Positions 7,983 to 17,619 of a stretch of DNA of 48,816 nt are shown here, piece by piece. Both the position numbers and the translations under genes were made by a program. Source of the DNA: an uncultured Bacilli bacterium. Its GTDB lineage: Bacteria > Bacillota_I > Bacilli_A > RF39 > UBA660. Under the pieces are notes generated by a model that was not told the origin of the DNA, searched no databases, and saw only the letters and a list, made by a program, of their open reading frames with translations. The stretch covers positions 1-48,816 of the forward strand of contig CALVJR010000008.1 in the NCBI GenBank assembly GCA_944332295.1. The letters are read 5' to 3'. Positions within the stretch are counted from its first letter, which is position 1; every line of letters begins with the position of its first letter.

Positions 7983-9003
7983 AATTGGTAAAATGACCGA
8001 ATTTTGCTTTTTCTTCGTAGCAAGTATGATATAAATCTAAGTCTTTGATGATATTTTTTGGAGTGCATTCCTCGTATAGTGATGGTTCTACCTCTATATT
8101 TCCTTTGTTGCTGTCGATATAGATTGCTAGTGGATGTGTTACTCCTATTGCGTAACTTAATTGAACTGTGCACCATTCTAGATTGTATTTTTTTAAGTAT
8201 CGTTTTGCTAGTTCTCTTGCTTTATAAGCTGCACTTCTATCTACTTTTGATGGATCTTTTCCACTAAAGGCTCCGCCTCCAACTTTGGCGAAGGAATGGT
8301 AACTATCTACAACTATTTTTCTACCTGTAAGTCCGGCATCACCATCAAATCCTCCTATTAGAAATTTTCCTGTTGGATTAATTAGAAATTCCTCTACTTC
8401 TATCTTGTAGCTATTGCAGATTTCACGACATTTTTCTTTGATTTTATCATCCATTTCTTTTCGGTGTTGTTCATCATTTTGATAGGAAATAGTAAAGTAT
8501 TTTATCTTTTGTAATTTCATGTTGTCATCATAATATCCTGTGATTTGCGCTTTGCCATCAGGATAAAGATAAGAACATTTTTTTCTTTCTTCATCATACC
8601 ATTTACTTAGTTTTTGTAATATGACTTGTGCTGTTGGAAGTAGTTCTTCGGTATCATTACATGCAAAGCCAAACATCATACCTTGATCTCCTGCTCCTCC
8701 TACTTCATCATTGGTTCCTAAAGCGATATCTTTACTTTGTTGTCCTAGGTTGTTTATAATCTCATATTTATTGTGATAACCAATATCTTTTAATACTCTA
8801 TTTACTACTTTTTCTATATCAACTGTAGCAGTTGATGTTACTTCTCCCGTAATAAATATTTTTCCTTTTCCACCTAGTACTTCAATTCCACATCTTGCTT
8901 TTTTATCCTCTTTTAGATATGCATCTAATAGAGCATCACTAATTTGATCACAGACTTTGTCTGGATGTCCACGAAATACAATTTCGTTTGAATATAATTT
9001 CAT
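7981..9003 (-). CDS. metK: S-adenosylmethionine synthetase
   Basis: A 340-residue methionine adenosyltransferase, which makes SAM from ATP and methionine in the cytosol. Signature segments are FRGHPDKVCDQISDALLDA (ATP/metal site near the N-terminus), GGAGDQGMMFGFAC (first PROSITE-type signature), GDAGLTGRKIVVDSY and GGGAFSGKDPSKVDRSAAY (second signature). It is some 40-60 residues shorter than the usual 380-400, mostly by shorter loops rather than missing motifs, so it is probably functional. It is preceded by a SAM-I riboswitch and followed by its own terminator, so it is transcribed alone and is feedback controlled by SAM. Confidence 0.97.
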   Translation of the reverse strand: MKLYSNEIVFRGHPDKVCDQISDALLDAYLKEDKKARCGIEVLGGKGKIFITGEVTSTATVDIEKVVNRVLKDIGYHNKYEIINNLGQQSKDIALGTNDEVGGAGDQGMMFGFACNDTEELLPTAQVILQKLSKWYDEERKKCSYLYPDGKAQITGYYDDNMKLQKIKYFTISYQNDEQHRKEMDDKIKEKCREICNSYKIEVEEFLINPTGKFLIGGFDGDAGLTGRKIVVDSYHSFAKVGGGAFSGKDPSKVDRSAAYKARELAKRYLKKYNLEWCTVQLSYAIGVTHPLAIYIDSNKGNIEVEPSLYEECTPKNIIKDLDLYHTCYEEKAKFGHFTN

Positions 9004-9037
9004 TTTCTACTCCTTTCTTTATTATGAAACGATATAA

Positions 9038-9066
9038 AGAAAAAGACAGGTTTGAAACCTGCCTTT
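9038..9066 (-). terminator. Riboswitch expression-platform terminator
   Basis: Minus-strand AGGCAGGTTTCAAACCTGTC followed by TTTTTC. It lies directly 3' of the S-box aptamer and 35 nt before the metK start, the place expected for the SAM-dependent terminator. Confidence 0.9.
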
Positions 9067-9150
9067 GCTCCTTATCATACGGCTTTAGCACCTAATCTAA
9101 TAGGTTGCTGTAGTATCACAGGGCCAGTCCCTCCACTACTCTTTATAAGG
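9067..9150 (-). promoter_or_regulatory. SAM-I (S-box) riboswitch
   Basis: On the minus strand the aptamer reads CCTTATAAAGAGTAGTGGAG, GGACTGGCCCTGTGA, ACTACAGCAACC, AGGTGCTAAAGCC and ends GATAAGGAGC, which pairs with the first bases to close P1. These are the invariant blocks of the S-box. SAM binding favours the terminator at 9038-9066 and shuts off metK. A TATACT -10-like element lies just upstream (9163-9168). Confidence 0.97.
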
Positions 9151-9319
9151 TTTCATATTTATAGTATAGCATATAGATTAAAATTTGTGTGAGCAAATAT
9201 TACTTTTATATCATAACTGATCTTTATATTTTTCTTTGGTATTATAGTATGAGTTTTTTGAATCATACCAATGATACATGCTTATCATTTTTCATTTCTT
9301 AATAATAATTGTAAAAATA

Positions 9320-9808
9320 TTAAGCAGCAGTTTCAGTATTTATAATGCTATTTAAATTTTCTACTACTTTACAGCTACCTTCAAAATATTCGATTATATT
9401 TCCAATTGTGGCAGTAACTTTTTGTCCATGTGCAAAATCATTTCTTAAATTTATCAAAGAAGTTAAATCTCCTTTTTCTTTAGCTCCATGAAGGCTGCTT
9501 TGAAAACTGGATGACCAATTTGGATTTATTACATCTAATAATTTCTGAATACTACCGAAGGATGGATTCCATGAACTTTCTAATATTTGATTTTCTAAAT
9601 ATTTTACTGTTTCTGCCTTTGCTCCTTTTGATAAATAGTCAAAAAGAACATTTTTAACACAAACTTCAATACATCCACAAGCTCTTATAATACTATACGA
9701 TATAAGATATGGACATAGCGAATTTAGTGGATCTTTCTTTATAAATTCTTCAATTTTGTTAAAGTCATTTTTACAGTCGTCTATAAGCGCAAAGTTATCT
9801 CCATTCAT
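9320..9808 (-). CDS. HEPN-family protein (RiboL-PSP-HEPN type)
   Basis: A 162-residue all-helical protein. YLISYSIIRACGCIEVCVKNVLFDYL (about 35-60) is the N-terminal HEPN helix with conserved acidic residue, and LINLRNDFAHGQKV (about 118-131) carries the RNxxxH motif (Arg, Asn, His), the RNase active site of HEPN domains. RiboL-PSP-type HEPN proteins are typically encoded beside a DUF262 protein, as here. The start overlaps the DUF262 gene end by 14 nt, so synthesis is translationally coupled. I infer a toxin or RNase effector controlled by the DUF262 partner; in-window evidence is the motif and the pairing only. Confidence 0.8.
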   Translation of the reverse strand: MNGDNFALIDDCKNDFNKIEEFIKKDPLNSLCPYLISYSIIRACGCIEVCVKNVLFDYLSKGAKAETVKYLENQILESSWNPSFGSIQKLLDVINPNWSSSFQSSLHGAKEKGDLTSLINLRNDFAHGQKVTATIGNIIEYFEGSCKVVENLNSIINTETAA

Positions 9809-11144
9809 ATTTCACTCCAAAGAAGTACTCTGTGGCTAATGATATTCTTTTTTTTATGTTTTCTATATTAGTAGTTCTAACTGTCGTAGCTTCTCGAAAA
9901 GATAAATCATTTAATAGTTCTAATTGTTTTTCTTTCATATTTTCGAATTTTAAATTTTTCTTTATTGCATATTGGAATGATATCATTACTGCTTCATAAA
10001 TTGTAGGATGGAATTTTGATACAAATTGATTACTATACATAATTTTCCCTGCTTCATCTTTTACTTCAGTAACATTATTAAATGCTGTAGTGCCAAGATA
10101 TTCATAGACTTTTTCAATTGTTGTAATAAAATCATTTCTATATTCGCTACATTCTTTTTCTGATAAATTACAATGTATTGCCATATTTTCGTTTAAATAC
10201 TTTTTTAAAACTATTTGTTTCTTATGATAATCCTCTGTATTTTCAAGATTCTTTATAGAAAAATATCTTAATATATTTTCAATATCTCCCATTCTAGCAT
10301 CTTCATCACAATTTAAAATATGTCTCCAAGTATTATTCTTATTTAATTCCATCAGTAAACTATTGTAAGTCCCTTGATAAATGCAATTTCTAATTTCTTG
10401 TGGATATAATGTTCTTCCTGATGTATTTATTCTTTCAAAGATTTGATACATTCCTGAGTCATTATTTGGTTTCTTTTGTTCAAATATTATTGCATGAATT
10501 GTTGTGTTTTTTATTCTTCTTTGCTCATCTTCAGTTAATTCTGAAAATGTTTTTCCTCTCCATCTTACGTTTATAATCTTTGAATTTGATAATTTAAATA
10601 TTTTATTATTTTTAGAAAAGACACCTTTTACAAAGTCATATACTGTCTTAATTCTTTGATATCCATCTACAATTAATCTTTTTTCCTCTTTTTTAGCGAG
10701 AAATATACTCGGAATAGGAAGTCCTAGTAAAATTGAATCAATTAATCTACTGGCTTCTTCTATAGACCAAACATATTTTCTTTGTAATGTGGGTTTTATT
10801 AAATCATTTTCATCATACATTGATATTAACTCTCTAAATGATAAATCTGCTCCCCATGAATTAATGTTAAATAGGTCATCATTAGAAAACGATTCATTTT
10901 CATCTTTTATTTTGGCTTGTTCGAAAGACTTCATACTTTTCCTCCATGAATTAAAATTATAACTAATTCTTTTTTCATTTATTATATCAGATAACTTTAG
11001 AATAGTACATCTTATTAATTGACTTTTTAATGGTTTTCCTACTATTATTGAATAGCCAAAAATAGTATTATTATTTTTAAAAATAAAACGTTCTATCTCA
11101 TCAGATTCACAGTATCTTTTTATGTAAATAATCGTCTCTTTCAT
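9795..11144 (-). CDS. DUF262 (GmrS/ParB-like nucleotide-binding) protein
   Basis: Up to 449 residues. The DUF262 core starts around residue 90: INSWGADLSFRELISMY, then TLQRKYVWSIEEASRLIDS (the QR.YVW motif), GLPIPSIFLA and LIVDGYQRIKTVYDF, the DGxQR motif that binds nucleotide in ParB/GmrS-like proteins. IFERINTSGRTLYPQEIRN is the usual later motif. Two starts are possible: ATG at 11142-11144 behind AAAGGTGAT, giving a 70-residue N-terminal extension, or ATG at 10932-10934 behind a stronger GGAGG, which matches the normal family start. The open frame upstream favours neither clearly. It overlaps the HEPN gene downstream; together they look like a two-gene defence or toxin-antitoxin unit. Confidence 0.85.
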   Translation of the reverse strand: MKETIIYIKRYCESDEIERFIFKNNNTIFGYSIIVGKPLKSQLIRCTILKLSDIINEKRISYNFNSWRKSMKSFEQAKIKDENESFSNDDLFNINSWGADLSFRELISMYDENDLIKPTLQRKYVWSIEEASRLIDSILLGLPIPSIFLAKKEEKRLIVDGYQRIKTVYDFVKGVFSKNNKIFKLSNSKIINVRWRGKTFSELTEDEQRRIKNTTIHAIIFEQKKPNNDSGMYQIFERINTSGRTLYPQEIRNCIYQGTYNSLLMELNKNNTWRHILNCDEDARMGDIENILRYFSIKNLENTEDYHKKQIVLKKYLNENMAIHCNLSEKECSEYRNDFITTIEKVYEYLGTTAFNNVTEVKDEAGKIMYSNQFVSKFHPTIYEAVMISFQYAIKKNLKFENMKEKQLELLNDLSFREATTVRTTNIENIKKRISLATEYFFGVKYEWR

Positions 11145-11551
11145 GGTATCACCTTTATAATTATAAAAGAAGAAAGACGATTATTTTGTCAAAATAATAA
11201 ACTAGATATAATATCTGTAATAATATTTTGATTTTACCTTATGTATGGCTTAATTATTTTTGTACTATTGTGATTAATATTTGTGGCAGCAACTTTTTGA
11301 TAGTTTTATATTATTAAGTTTCTTTTGTTGCAAATAGGATAAATTAAATTTCTCTCATAGTTTAAAGTTTTTATTAAAGTAATAAAAAATATTAAAATTA
11401 ATCACTTTCATCCATATTTTATTTTTGGATTAAACATTATTTCATAAATAATAAAAATATAATGAAACTATTTATGATAGTAAATAATGATAATATCTTT
11501 CCTTAACTTAAAGAAAATATTTCTATTGCATTTACGAGAATTAAGACTAAT
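11145..11551. other. AT-rich non-coding stretch
   Basis: No credible gene. The only structures I see are the near-palindrome ATTATTTTGTCAAAATAAT at 11180-11198, which lies 36 nt before the longer DUF262 start and contains TTGACA on the minus strand (possible operator or -35), and many short T- and A-runs. Confidence 0.5.
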
Positions 11552-11580
11552 GAAAAATCACTAAACAATTGTTAGTGATT
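11552..11580 (-). terminator. Terminator of the Nudix gene
   Basis: Minus-strand AATCACTAA...TTAGTGATT stem (9 bp) followed by TTTTC, directly downstream of the Nudix hydrolase stop. Confidence 0.85.
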
Positions 11581-11585
11581 TCTTG

Positions 11586-12074
11586 TTAGTAGAATTTTTT
11601 GATCCACCTTTTTGATTCATCTTTTGATTTGTTATCTTCATAAAAGAATTCCCTATAATTTTTTTCTTCTAGGAAGATATCTAGCATTTCTTCAAAATCT
11701 GGTGCTATATTTGGAGATTCCTTTATTTCTTGCTTCGTCATCCAAACATTTTTTCCTTCTCTAGTTTCTGGTAATACTTCTCCAGTATAAGAAGTGGTTT
11801 TAAATAAGAACACAAGATACCTTTTTTCTTTTTCAAAATCATACCAATCTTTAAATCCACAAGGTATAACATTTTTTATGTCTAATCCTGTTTCTTCTTT
11901 TACTTCTCTTATTACTGATGCAATAATTGACTCTCCTTTTTCTATATGGCCTCCTGGGAAAGAGATTCCATCCCAATTATTTTTGTTTCTTACTTGTACT
12001 AACATTTTGCTAGTAGTATCGTCTAGAATCATACACATATTTGTTAGTTCTACTTTTTCTAGTTCATGTTTCAT
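11586..12074 (-). CDS. Nudix hydrolase (MutT/8-oxo-dGTPase-like)
   Basis: A 162-residue hydrolase. The full Nudix box GX5EX7REUXEEXGU is present at residues 42-64 (GHIEKGE then REVKEETGL), preceded by WDGISFPGG. N-terminal TNMCMILDD and the mid-region WYDFEKEKRYLVFLFKT fit the family of 8-oxo-dGTP diphosphatases that Gram-positive bacteria annotate as MutT/YtkD-like. Known members hydrolyse nucleoside diphosphates linked to another group; the true substrate is not determined. The gene sits alone between an unknown gene and its own terminator. The ribosome site AAAGGAATAATTATA precedes the ATG. Confidence 0.9.
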   Translation of the reverse strand: MKHELEKVELTNMCMILDDTTSKMLVQVRNKNNWDGISFPGGHIEKGESIIASVIREVKEETGLDIKNVIPCGFKDWYDFEKEKRYLVFLFKTTSYTGEVLPETREGKNVWMTKQEIKESPNIAPDFEEMLDIFLEEKNYREFFYEDNKSKDESKRWIKKFY

Positions 12075-12109
12075 TATAATTATTCCTTTTTCTGTTTATT
12101 CAAATTTAA

Positions 12110-13738
12110 TTACAAATGATAATATTTCATTAAATTATTATATTCTTTTTCTACTGTTTTTGTAAATCCAATACCAAAGTCTATAGGATACGAACTTAGA
12201 AGGCCATCATAGACTATTGTATCTTGAAATTGTATGAGTGCAGTTTCTGTAAAACATGGTAAGTTCTTATACGATATTATGTTATCTATATTATCATTAA
12301 GACCTTTTACCATATATATTTTATCCTTAGACATAAATGCTGTATATTCTTTTTCATACTTAGCTATAATAAATCTGTCTTTTAATCCTTTTTTGAAACC
12401 TTCTATTAGTTTTATTTCAGTAGAATTTAATTTATATGGATTTGACATACAAAATTCTAAGATTACTAAGTCTTTATTTTCCCAGAATTTGTCTATAATA
12501 TCTGTTATTTCATATGGATTTAATCCTACTTGATTATATATTTTATAATTAGGTTTTAGTTTATATTTTTTATTAGTAAAATCTAATAATGCAAAATATA
12601 GTTTATAAAATAATTTTGATTCTTTGGCACCTAAGCAAGCATTTTGTTGTGGTGTGTAGGATTTTTCTTTTTTCTCATTCATTTTTCTTTCTTCTTGTTC
12701 TAATTCTTTTAACTCATTTGGTGTTAAACCATTTAGGGTGCCAGATGGCATTTCATCCATTGCTTCATCCAAATCTTTAAAGAAAGAAGATAAATCATAA
12801 TTACTTAATGCTGGCACATTTTCAATTGCTTCTTTTAAATCTGTTCTATCTATATTTAATAATGCATATTCTTTTATTCTGTCTAAGGCATTAGGCCAGT
12901 AAAAAGGTAACTTTTTTAACTCAGTTAACATCTTCTTTATTTTTTTGTTATTTATATCAAAATCATGATAAAAAATTGTTTTGTATGTTGAAATATCTAG
13001 TGCTTTAGTTGTGGCTCTTCCTTGCTTCTTTCTCTGATAATTTAGTTCATCTAATAAATAATAGTAGTCCTGATATACTGCTACTGGTATGTTTTTTCCT
13101 ATACTTTCAAAATCTTCTGAGGTAAGGAATACGTAATATTTGAATAATCTATTTGTTAGCATATGATTCCACAATATTTTTTCATCGATACCAGTTATTT
13201 GTGATGCTAGGGTTGCTACTGTATTTAATAATGCAGATCCTTGAATTTTTATATAACTTACTAAGACTTCATTTAATTCGTCTATTTTCTTTTGTTCTTT
13301 CCATTCTACATTTGTTATGGCTTTTGTTACAAATTCGATAATTTCTTCTGGGATAACCAAATATCTATGATTTTCATCATATCTAACTAAAAATTTATCC
13401 CTTAAGCAGTTTTCTTCCCAAGCCACTTTTTCTTTTTCTTTGGATTCTTTATATATCTTTTTAAAAAACTGCTCAAACTCTTCTGGTGTATTAGGTTCCA
13501 TTTCTTTCTCAGGTTCTTTTATATCAATTTGACTTTCTATTAGTTTTTTTAAATACTTTAATTCTCTTACTGTGCAAAGACTAATAATATTATTATAATC
13601 ACTATATACTTTGTATATGGCATCTAACATTTTTACTTTCGTTATTTTTTCATAATCTTTAAAATCATCTACTATTTTTGTATAACTATCATATACATAA
13701 TCTTTTCTTAAATAGTTTATCTCATTATACATTTTCAT
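12110..13738 (-). CDS. Hypothetical protein, 542 aa
   Basis: I do not recognise a named domain. The 542-residue cytosolic protein begins with a helical segment, has a charged linker (about 85-105) and an acidic stretch around DLDEAMDEMPSG followed by NGLTPNELKELEQEE (about 335-355). Its C-terminal third (FIIAKYEKEYTAFMSKDKIYMVKGL ... IQFQDTIVYDGLL, motif in parts) looks like a small beta-rich domain found at the end of several low-GC hypothetical proteins. No membrane segment or signal peptide is present. It is flanked by a Nudix gene and a YkgJ-type gene. The length and coherent composition make it a real gene; no function is assigned. Confidence 0.65.
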   Translation of the reverse strand: MKMYNEINYLRKDYVYDSYTKIVDDFKDYEKITKVKMLDAIYKVYSDYNNIISLCTVRELKYLKKLIESQIDIKEPEKEMEPNTPEEFEQFFKKIYKESKEKEKVAWEENCLRDKFLVRYDENHRYLVIPEEIIEFVTKAITNVEWKEQKKIDELNEVLVSYIKIQGSALLNTVATLASQITGIDEKILWNHMLTNRLFKYYVFLTSEDFESIGKNIPVAVYQDYYYLLDELNYQRKKQGRATTKALDISTYKTIFYHDFDINNKKIKKMLTELKKLPFYWPNALDRIKEYALLNIDRTDLKEAIENVPALSNYDLSSFFKDLDEAMDEMPSGTLNGLTPNELKELEQEERKMNEKKEKSYTPQQNACLGAKESKLFYKLYFALLDFTNKKYKLKPNYKIYNQVGLNPYEITDIIDKFWENKDLVILEFCMSNPYKLNSTEIKLIEGFKKGLKDRFIIAKYEKEYTAFMSKDKIYMVKGLNDNIDNIISYKNLPCFTETALIQFQDTIVYDGLLSSYPIDFGIGFTKTVEKEYNNLMKYYHL

Positions 13739-13789
13739 ATTGTTACACCTCTTTTCTTTAATCCTTTATCTTTTTGTTATTTTCTACTG

Positions 13790-14263
13790 TTATCTAACTT
13801 TAAAATGATATATACTTTTTAGTTCATCTAATATTTTATCTACTACAGGGCATATTTCTGCATTATTTACTAGTGTATATAAACTATGTATTCTTTCTTT
13901 TTTATTTGTATAAGGATAATCTTTGCAATCCTTTGGTTTATTATTTTTTAAAATGCACTGTTGATTTTTTAAAAAGGGACATGGTGTTGTTTTAGTAATA
14001 TATTTATTTTCTAGTTTATCAAAAGTCAAATATTGATTTTTTAATTCTTCTACTGTACATTTAAGTTCTTTTGATCCTGCCTCTATTTCTTTATTTGTAA
14101 AAGAAACTCTTAACTTTTTACAACAGTTTAAACATTTTGAACAATCATAAGTTTTAAAATATTTATTGTGTAATTCTTTTATTCTTTTGTCAAATTCCTC
14201 CTCTTCTGCATGATTTTTTAAAAATCTTGCAAATTTATAGTTTTCATCTAATTTCTTTGACAT
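13790..14263 (-). CDS. YkgJ-family cysteine-cluster protein
   Basis: A 157-residue protein of the YkgJ (zinc- or iron-chelating) family. DCSKCLNCCKKLRV gives the CxxCxxCC cluster (about 40-53), followed by TPCPFLKNQQCILKNNKPKD (motif CPFL...C...KP) and CKDYPY. The later Cys in AEICPVV completes the eight-cysteine pattern. These cysteines are thought to bind a metal or an iron-sulfur cluster; the biochemical role is unresolved. It appears monocistronic. Confidence 0.85.
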   Translation of the reverse strand: MSKKLDENYKFARFLKNHAEEEEFDKRIKELHNKYFKTYDCSKCLNCCKKLRVSFTNKEIEAGSKELKCTVEELKNQYLTFDKLENKYITKTTPCPFLKNQQCILKNNKPKDCKDYPYTNKKERIHSLYTLVNNAEICPVVDKILDELKSIYHFKVR

Positions 14264-14572
14264 TATTTTACAGCTCCATTACATATAATTTATAGTGTTA
14301 GTATAACAGAATAAAAGGATTAAGTAAACTCAATTCTTAGCAACAGCTAAGCTCATAAAATACTTTAGATTAGTCTTTTTCTGTACTAATATCACCTTAA
14401 TCATAGACTTTATTTTACTTGCATTACTAGTTTTAAATATCTTTTTTAATTCTTCTTAAAGCGCTTAGATTTCTTACTTCATTTTTCTATTGTGTTATCT
14501 TCTTACCACAACCTTTTTTATGTGGTCATTCTAGAAAGTTTCATAGTTATTTATCATAATTTTTATAAAATA
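14264..14572. other. Non-coding stretch
   Basis: Stops are frequent in all frames. The minus strand shows short broken coding-like pieces (for example STEKD then SKVFYEL around 14360-14400) that could be an old gene remnant, but nothing identifiable. Confidence 0.4.
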
Positions 14573-14616
14573 AAAAGATTTATGTTATATTCCTATCTTT
14601 TATACATAAATCTTTT
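14573..14616 (-). terminator. Terminator-like hairpin of the SWIM gene
   Basis: AAAAGATTTATG (14573-14584) and CATAAATCTTTT (14605-14616) are perfect 12-bp inverted arms with a 20-nt loop, followed on the minus strand by a T-rich run. They lie 50 nt past the SWIM gene stop. Confidence 0.6.
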
Positions 14617-14665
14617 CTTGTTTAATCAAATTTACTTTTTCTTACTGCCTAGATTTCTATAATTT

Positions 14666-16315
14666 TTATAATATTTTAGATAATTCATCCTGCATTGCAG
14701 TTTTTTTACGATATTTTTCTTGAAGTCCTTCTAGTAATTTTGTATATTCATTCTTACTATTTTTCATTTGCTTTATATGAAGTATTTTTCTTGCCAATTC
14801 ACTATACATTTTTCTGTCACTTGCTTTATTTGCGAAAGAGTAGCAATATTTTACATAAATATTTAATAATTCTTTATTATATTTGGGCAAAAGATATTGT
14901 TCATAACTTATAATAGTATCCATATCTTTATCTTTAATTATATTATAAATATCATCATACATTTTCTCTTCAATATAAATTTTTAATAAATCGTTAACAT
15001 ACCAGTAAGAATTTTTTTCTTTACTAACTCTGTCTATAATATTTTTTCTTTCTGCTAACCAGTCTTTTTTAGAATATAAAGACTTTATCCTTTTATAAAT
15101 ATCTATATCATATTTATCTAATTCATATAATAATTTATATAAAGTCTCTTTATATTCTTGTATCATATTTTCTTTTTGATATATATCAGCTAATTTTAAT
15201 GCATAAGTTTTATCATTAGTATTTTTTAATCTAATATTTAATAAATTAATAGCATTAATAACATCATCTTGTTTTAAATATTCTTCAACTAATTTTAAAC
15301 AGACACTTTTTTCCTTTGAATATGTTTTTAATAATTTAATCATCTTTTCTTTAGCATTTTCTTTAACATAAATACTAATTAAGGTATCTATATAATTTCC
15401 AATATTCCAAAAATATTCTTTATTATTACCCGCTTCTAAGGCTTCTAATAATCCCTTCTCTATTTCATTTAAATACATATTTCTATCAATATAAAATTGT
15501 AATAAAGGATATAAATCAATGCCGTAATTAGAAAGTTTTTCTTCCTTTGTTTCATTTAAGATATAATCCAATATTTTCTTAGCTAAGCTATTTTCATCAT
15601 GTAGAATATATTCTAATATTCTTTCCATTATTTCTATACAAGAATATGCTACTTCACCTGTAGAACCATTAGAATCATCAATGTCTGTATTAGGAATACT
15701 TTCTAAAATAATCTTAACAACATCAAATGCTAGATTATATTCTTCATTATCAACTAAAGTATTTACCTCACTCGTTATTTTATACATATTTTTAGTATAT
15801 TCACGTGACTCGTGATAATCTATAAAGCCATCACGACCAGCACTTTTTTTGATAGTATCATATATTTTCTTTTTATAATCATTCATAGTTGGTTTAGGAA
15901 ATAGTTTATAAAATTTCAATCTAAATTTGTCATAAACATTCTTATCTTCACTTAATAATTCGACTAAAAATTCATCTAATTGTTCTTTGTTAATATTTGC
16001 TATTATATTTCTAGTTTGTTGATTCTTAGTACTGTAATTATTATCTTTATCTATATCTTCTTCATTTAACTTGTATAAAAGAGCTGCCATATGTTTACAA
16101 TAATTGCCTTCACTTGCATAAGGGCAAGTACAATCACCATTTATAAATACTCCGTTATCTACTTCGACTGATACATTATAGGTTGTGGTACCTATGACTT
16201 TGGCCGTTACAATATTATCTTTGATTACTACATTTTCTACTAAACCATTTTCATAGTATTCATATCCTCTTTCCAATATCTTATTATTAAAGTCATTTTT
16301 TAAGTCTATCTTCAT
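14666..16315 (-). CDS. SWIM zinc-finger protein
   Basis: A 549-residue protein. An N-terminal beta domain (about 1-58) leads into DCTCPYASEGNYCKHMAALL (about 57-76), a complete SWIM zinc finger (CxCxnCxH). The rest is an all-helical array of short TPR-like repeats (YDDIYNIIKDKD, NDVINAINLL-type turns), typical of large bacterial SWIM proteins, where the finger is thought to bind DNA or protein. Function is unknown. It stands between an AAA ATPase gene and a long non-coding stretch, with a terminator-like hairpin downstream. Confidence 0.85.
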   Translation of the reverse strand: MKIDLKNDFNNKILERGYEYYENGLVENVVIKDNIVTAKVIGTTTYNVSVEVDNGVFINGDCTCPYASEGNYCKHMAALLYKLNEEDIDKDNNYSTKNQQTRNIIANINKEQLDEFLVELLSEDKNVYDKFRLKFYKLFPKPTMNDYKKKIYDTIKKSAGRDGFIDYHESREYTKNMYKITSEVNTLVDNEEYNLAFDVVKIILESIPNTDIDDSNGSTGEVAYSCIEIMERILEYILHDENSLAKKILDYILNETKEEKLSNYGIDLYPLLQFYIDRNMYLNEIEKGLLEALEAGNNKEYFWNIGNYIDTLISIYVKENAKEKMIKLLKTYSKEKSVCLKLVEEYLKQDDVINAINLLNIRLKNTNDKTYALKLADIYQKENMIQEYKETLYKLLYELDKYDIDIYKRIKSLYSKKDWLAERKNIIDRVSKEKNSYWYVNDLLKIYIEEKMYDDIYNIIKDKDMDTIISYEQYLLPKYNKELLNIYVKYCYSFANKASDRKMYSELARKILHIKQMKNSKNEYTKLLEGLQEKYRKKTAMQDELSKIL

Positions 16316-16413
16316 TGTTAACCACGTCTTTCTTTTTTATTAATTTTTTTGGTCCTTATTATATTCTTCTAACTTTTATCTTATGTATTTATTTATTATT
16401 TTTATCTATTTCT

Positions 16414-17619
16414 CTATTTCTTTGGTTCTTCTAATAACCAATCTATTATGTTTTTATGAATAATTCCATTTTGGGAAAAGTCGAATTTATCCATTGAGAT
16501 AACATATTTAGGATAATTGTCTTCAATTTTTTTATAGGCATCAAATTCTCTTCTGATTACAGATTCGTCAGATAAGATATATGCAACTTGAATATATATT
16601 TTTTCTTCAAATCTAGTAGCTATAAAATCGATTTTACCAGTTTCTAAATTTCCAATATTTACATTATAACCTCTAGCAATAAGTTCGTTGTAAACGATAT
16701 TTTCTAGATATGCTCCTATTTGTTCTTTTTTTCCATCGCTTAATATGTTAGTAAACCCTAAATCTGTTAAGTAATATTTATATTTTCCTGTAAGAATTCT
16801 TTTACCGCGTATATCGTATCTTTCTGCTTTAGAGATAAGGTTTGCTCTAACAATATAATCTAAATAATTATATAAGGTTTCTAAAGACACTCCTCTGGAT
16901 TCGCTTTCAAAATATTTCTTTAAACTTTCTGGGGAAAATGTCTGTGATGGAGTTGTAAGTATATAAGTGACTATTCTATTTAATAAATCAATATCTTTTA
17001 TATTAAATCTTTTAACTATATCTTTGATAATAATTGAGTCATATATATCACTTAAGTATGTCTTTTTTGAAGCATCATCCTTTTGCATAAATCTTTGTGG
17101 CATTCCTCCCCATTTGAGATAATCATTAAATATATTTTCTATATCTTTTTTATCAGTTATATATAATAATTCGCATACTTCTCTAAACGTAAATGGAGTT
17201 ATTTTAAAGCTTACATATCTTCCTGCAATATGAGTAGCTAGGTCACTTGATAATAAATCACTATTAGAACCAGTTATAAAAATTGAAGTGTTTTTTGTTG
17301 CTCTTAAAGAATTTACTACTTTTTCCCAGGAATTAACATTTTGAATTTCGTCAAAGAAAATATAGTATTTTTTATCATCTTTTATTTTTTCTTTTACGTA
17401 ATTGTGTAACTTTTTTGGATTAGCATAATCCTCATAATCAAAATCTTCAAAATTCATATAAATTATATGTTCCTCATCTATTGCTTGCTTTGTTAATTCA
17501 TCAATAATTTGTGTTAAAATTACAGATTTTCCTGAACGTCTAATTCCAATTAAAACTTTGATTAATTCTTGATTATAAAATGGTCTTATTTGTTTCAGAT
17601 ATCTTTCCCTAATTATCAT
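16414..17619 (-). CDS. AAA ATPase with C-terminal DUF4143 domain
   Basis: A 401-residue ATPase of the archaeal-type AAA_14/DUF4143 family. Walker A is IGIRRSGKSVILTQII (about 25-40). Walker B is YYIFFDEIQNV (about 85-95), followed by the sensor strand TSIFITGSNSDLLSSDL. The family-specific HIAGRYVSFKITPFTFREV and WGGMPQRF motifs follow. The second half (YNYLDYIVRANLISKAERYD, ENIVYNELIARGYNVNIG, IDFIATRF) is the DUF4143 domain with a nuclease-like fold. The family is common and variably expanded in gut Firmicutes and its role is uncertain. A good ribosome site (AAAGGAG) precedes the ATG. Confidence 0.9.
   Translation of the reverse strand: MIIRERYLKQIRPFYNQELIKVLIGIRRSGKSVILTQIIDELTKQAIDEEHIIYMNFEDFDYEDYANPKKLHNYVKEKIKDDKKYYIFFDEIQNVNSWEKVVNSLRATKNTSIFITGSNSDLLSSDLATHIAGRYVSFKITPFTFREVCELLYITDKKDIENIFNDYLKWGGMPQRFMQKDDASKKTYLSDIYDSIIIKDIVKRFNIKDIDLLNRIVTYILTTPSQTFSPESLKKYFESESRGVSLETLYNYLDYIVRANLISKAERYDIRGKRILTGKYKYYLTDLGFTNILSDGKKEQIGAYLENIVYNELIARGYNVNIGNLETGKIDFIATRFEEKIYIQVAYILSDESVIRREFDAYKKIEDNYPKYVISMDKFDFSQNGIIHKNIIDWLLEEPKK

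Noticed and set aside
7940-8176. 78-codon minus-strand frame overlapping the metK end.
   Set aside because: It lies within metK in another frame and crosses its terminator.
11794-12165. 123-codon plus-strand frame.
   Set aside because: It is a shadow of the Nudix gene on the other strand.
16414-17619. AAA/DUF4143 ATPase as a defence gene.
   Set aside because: The family is widespread and multicopy in gut Firmicutes, with no evidence here for a defence role.
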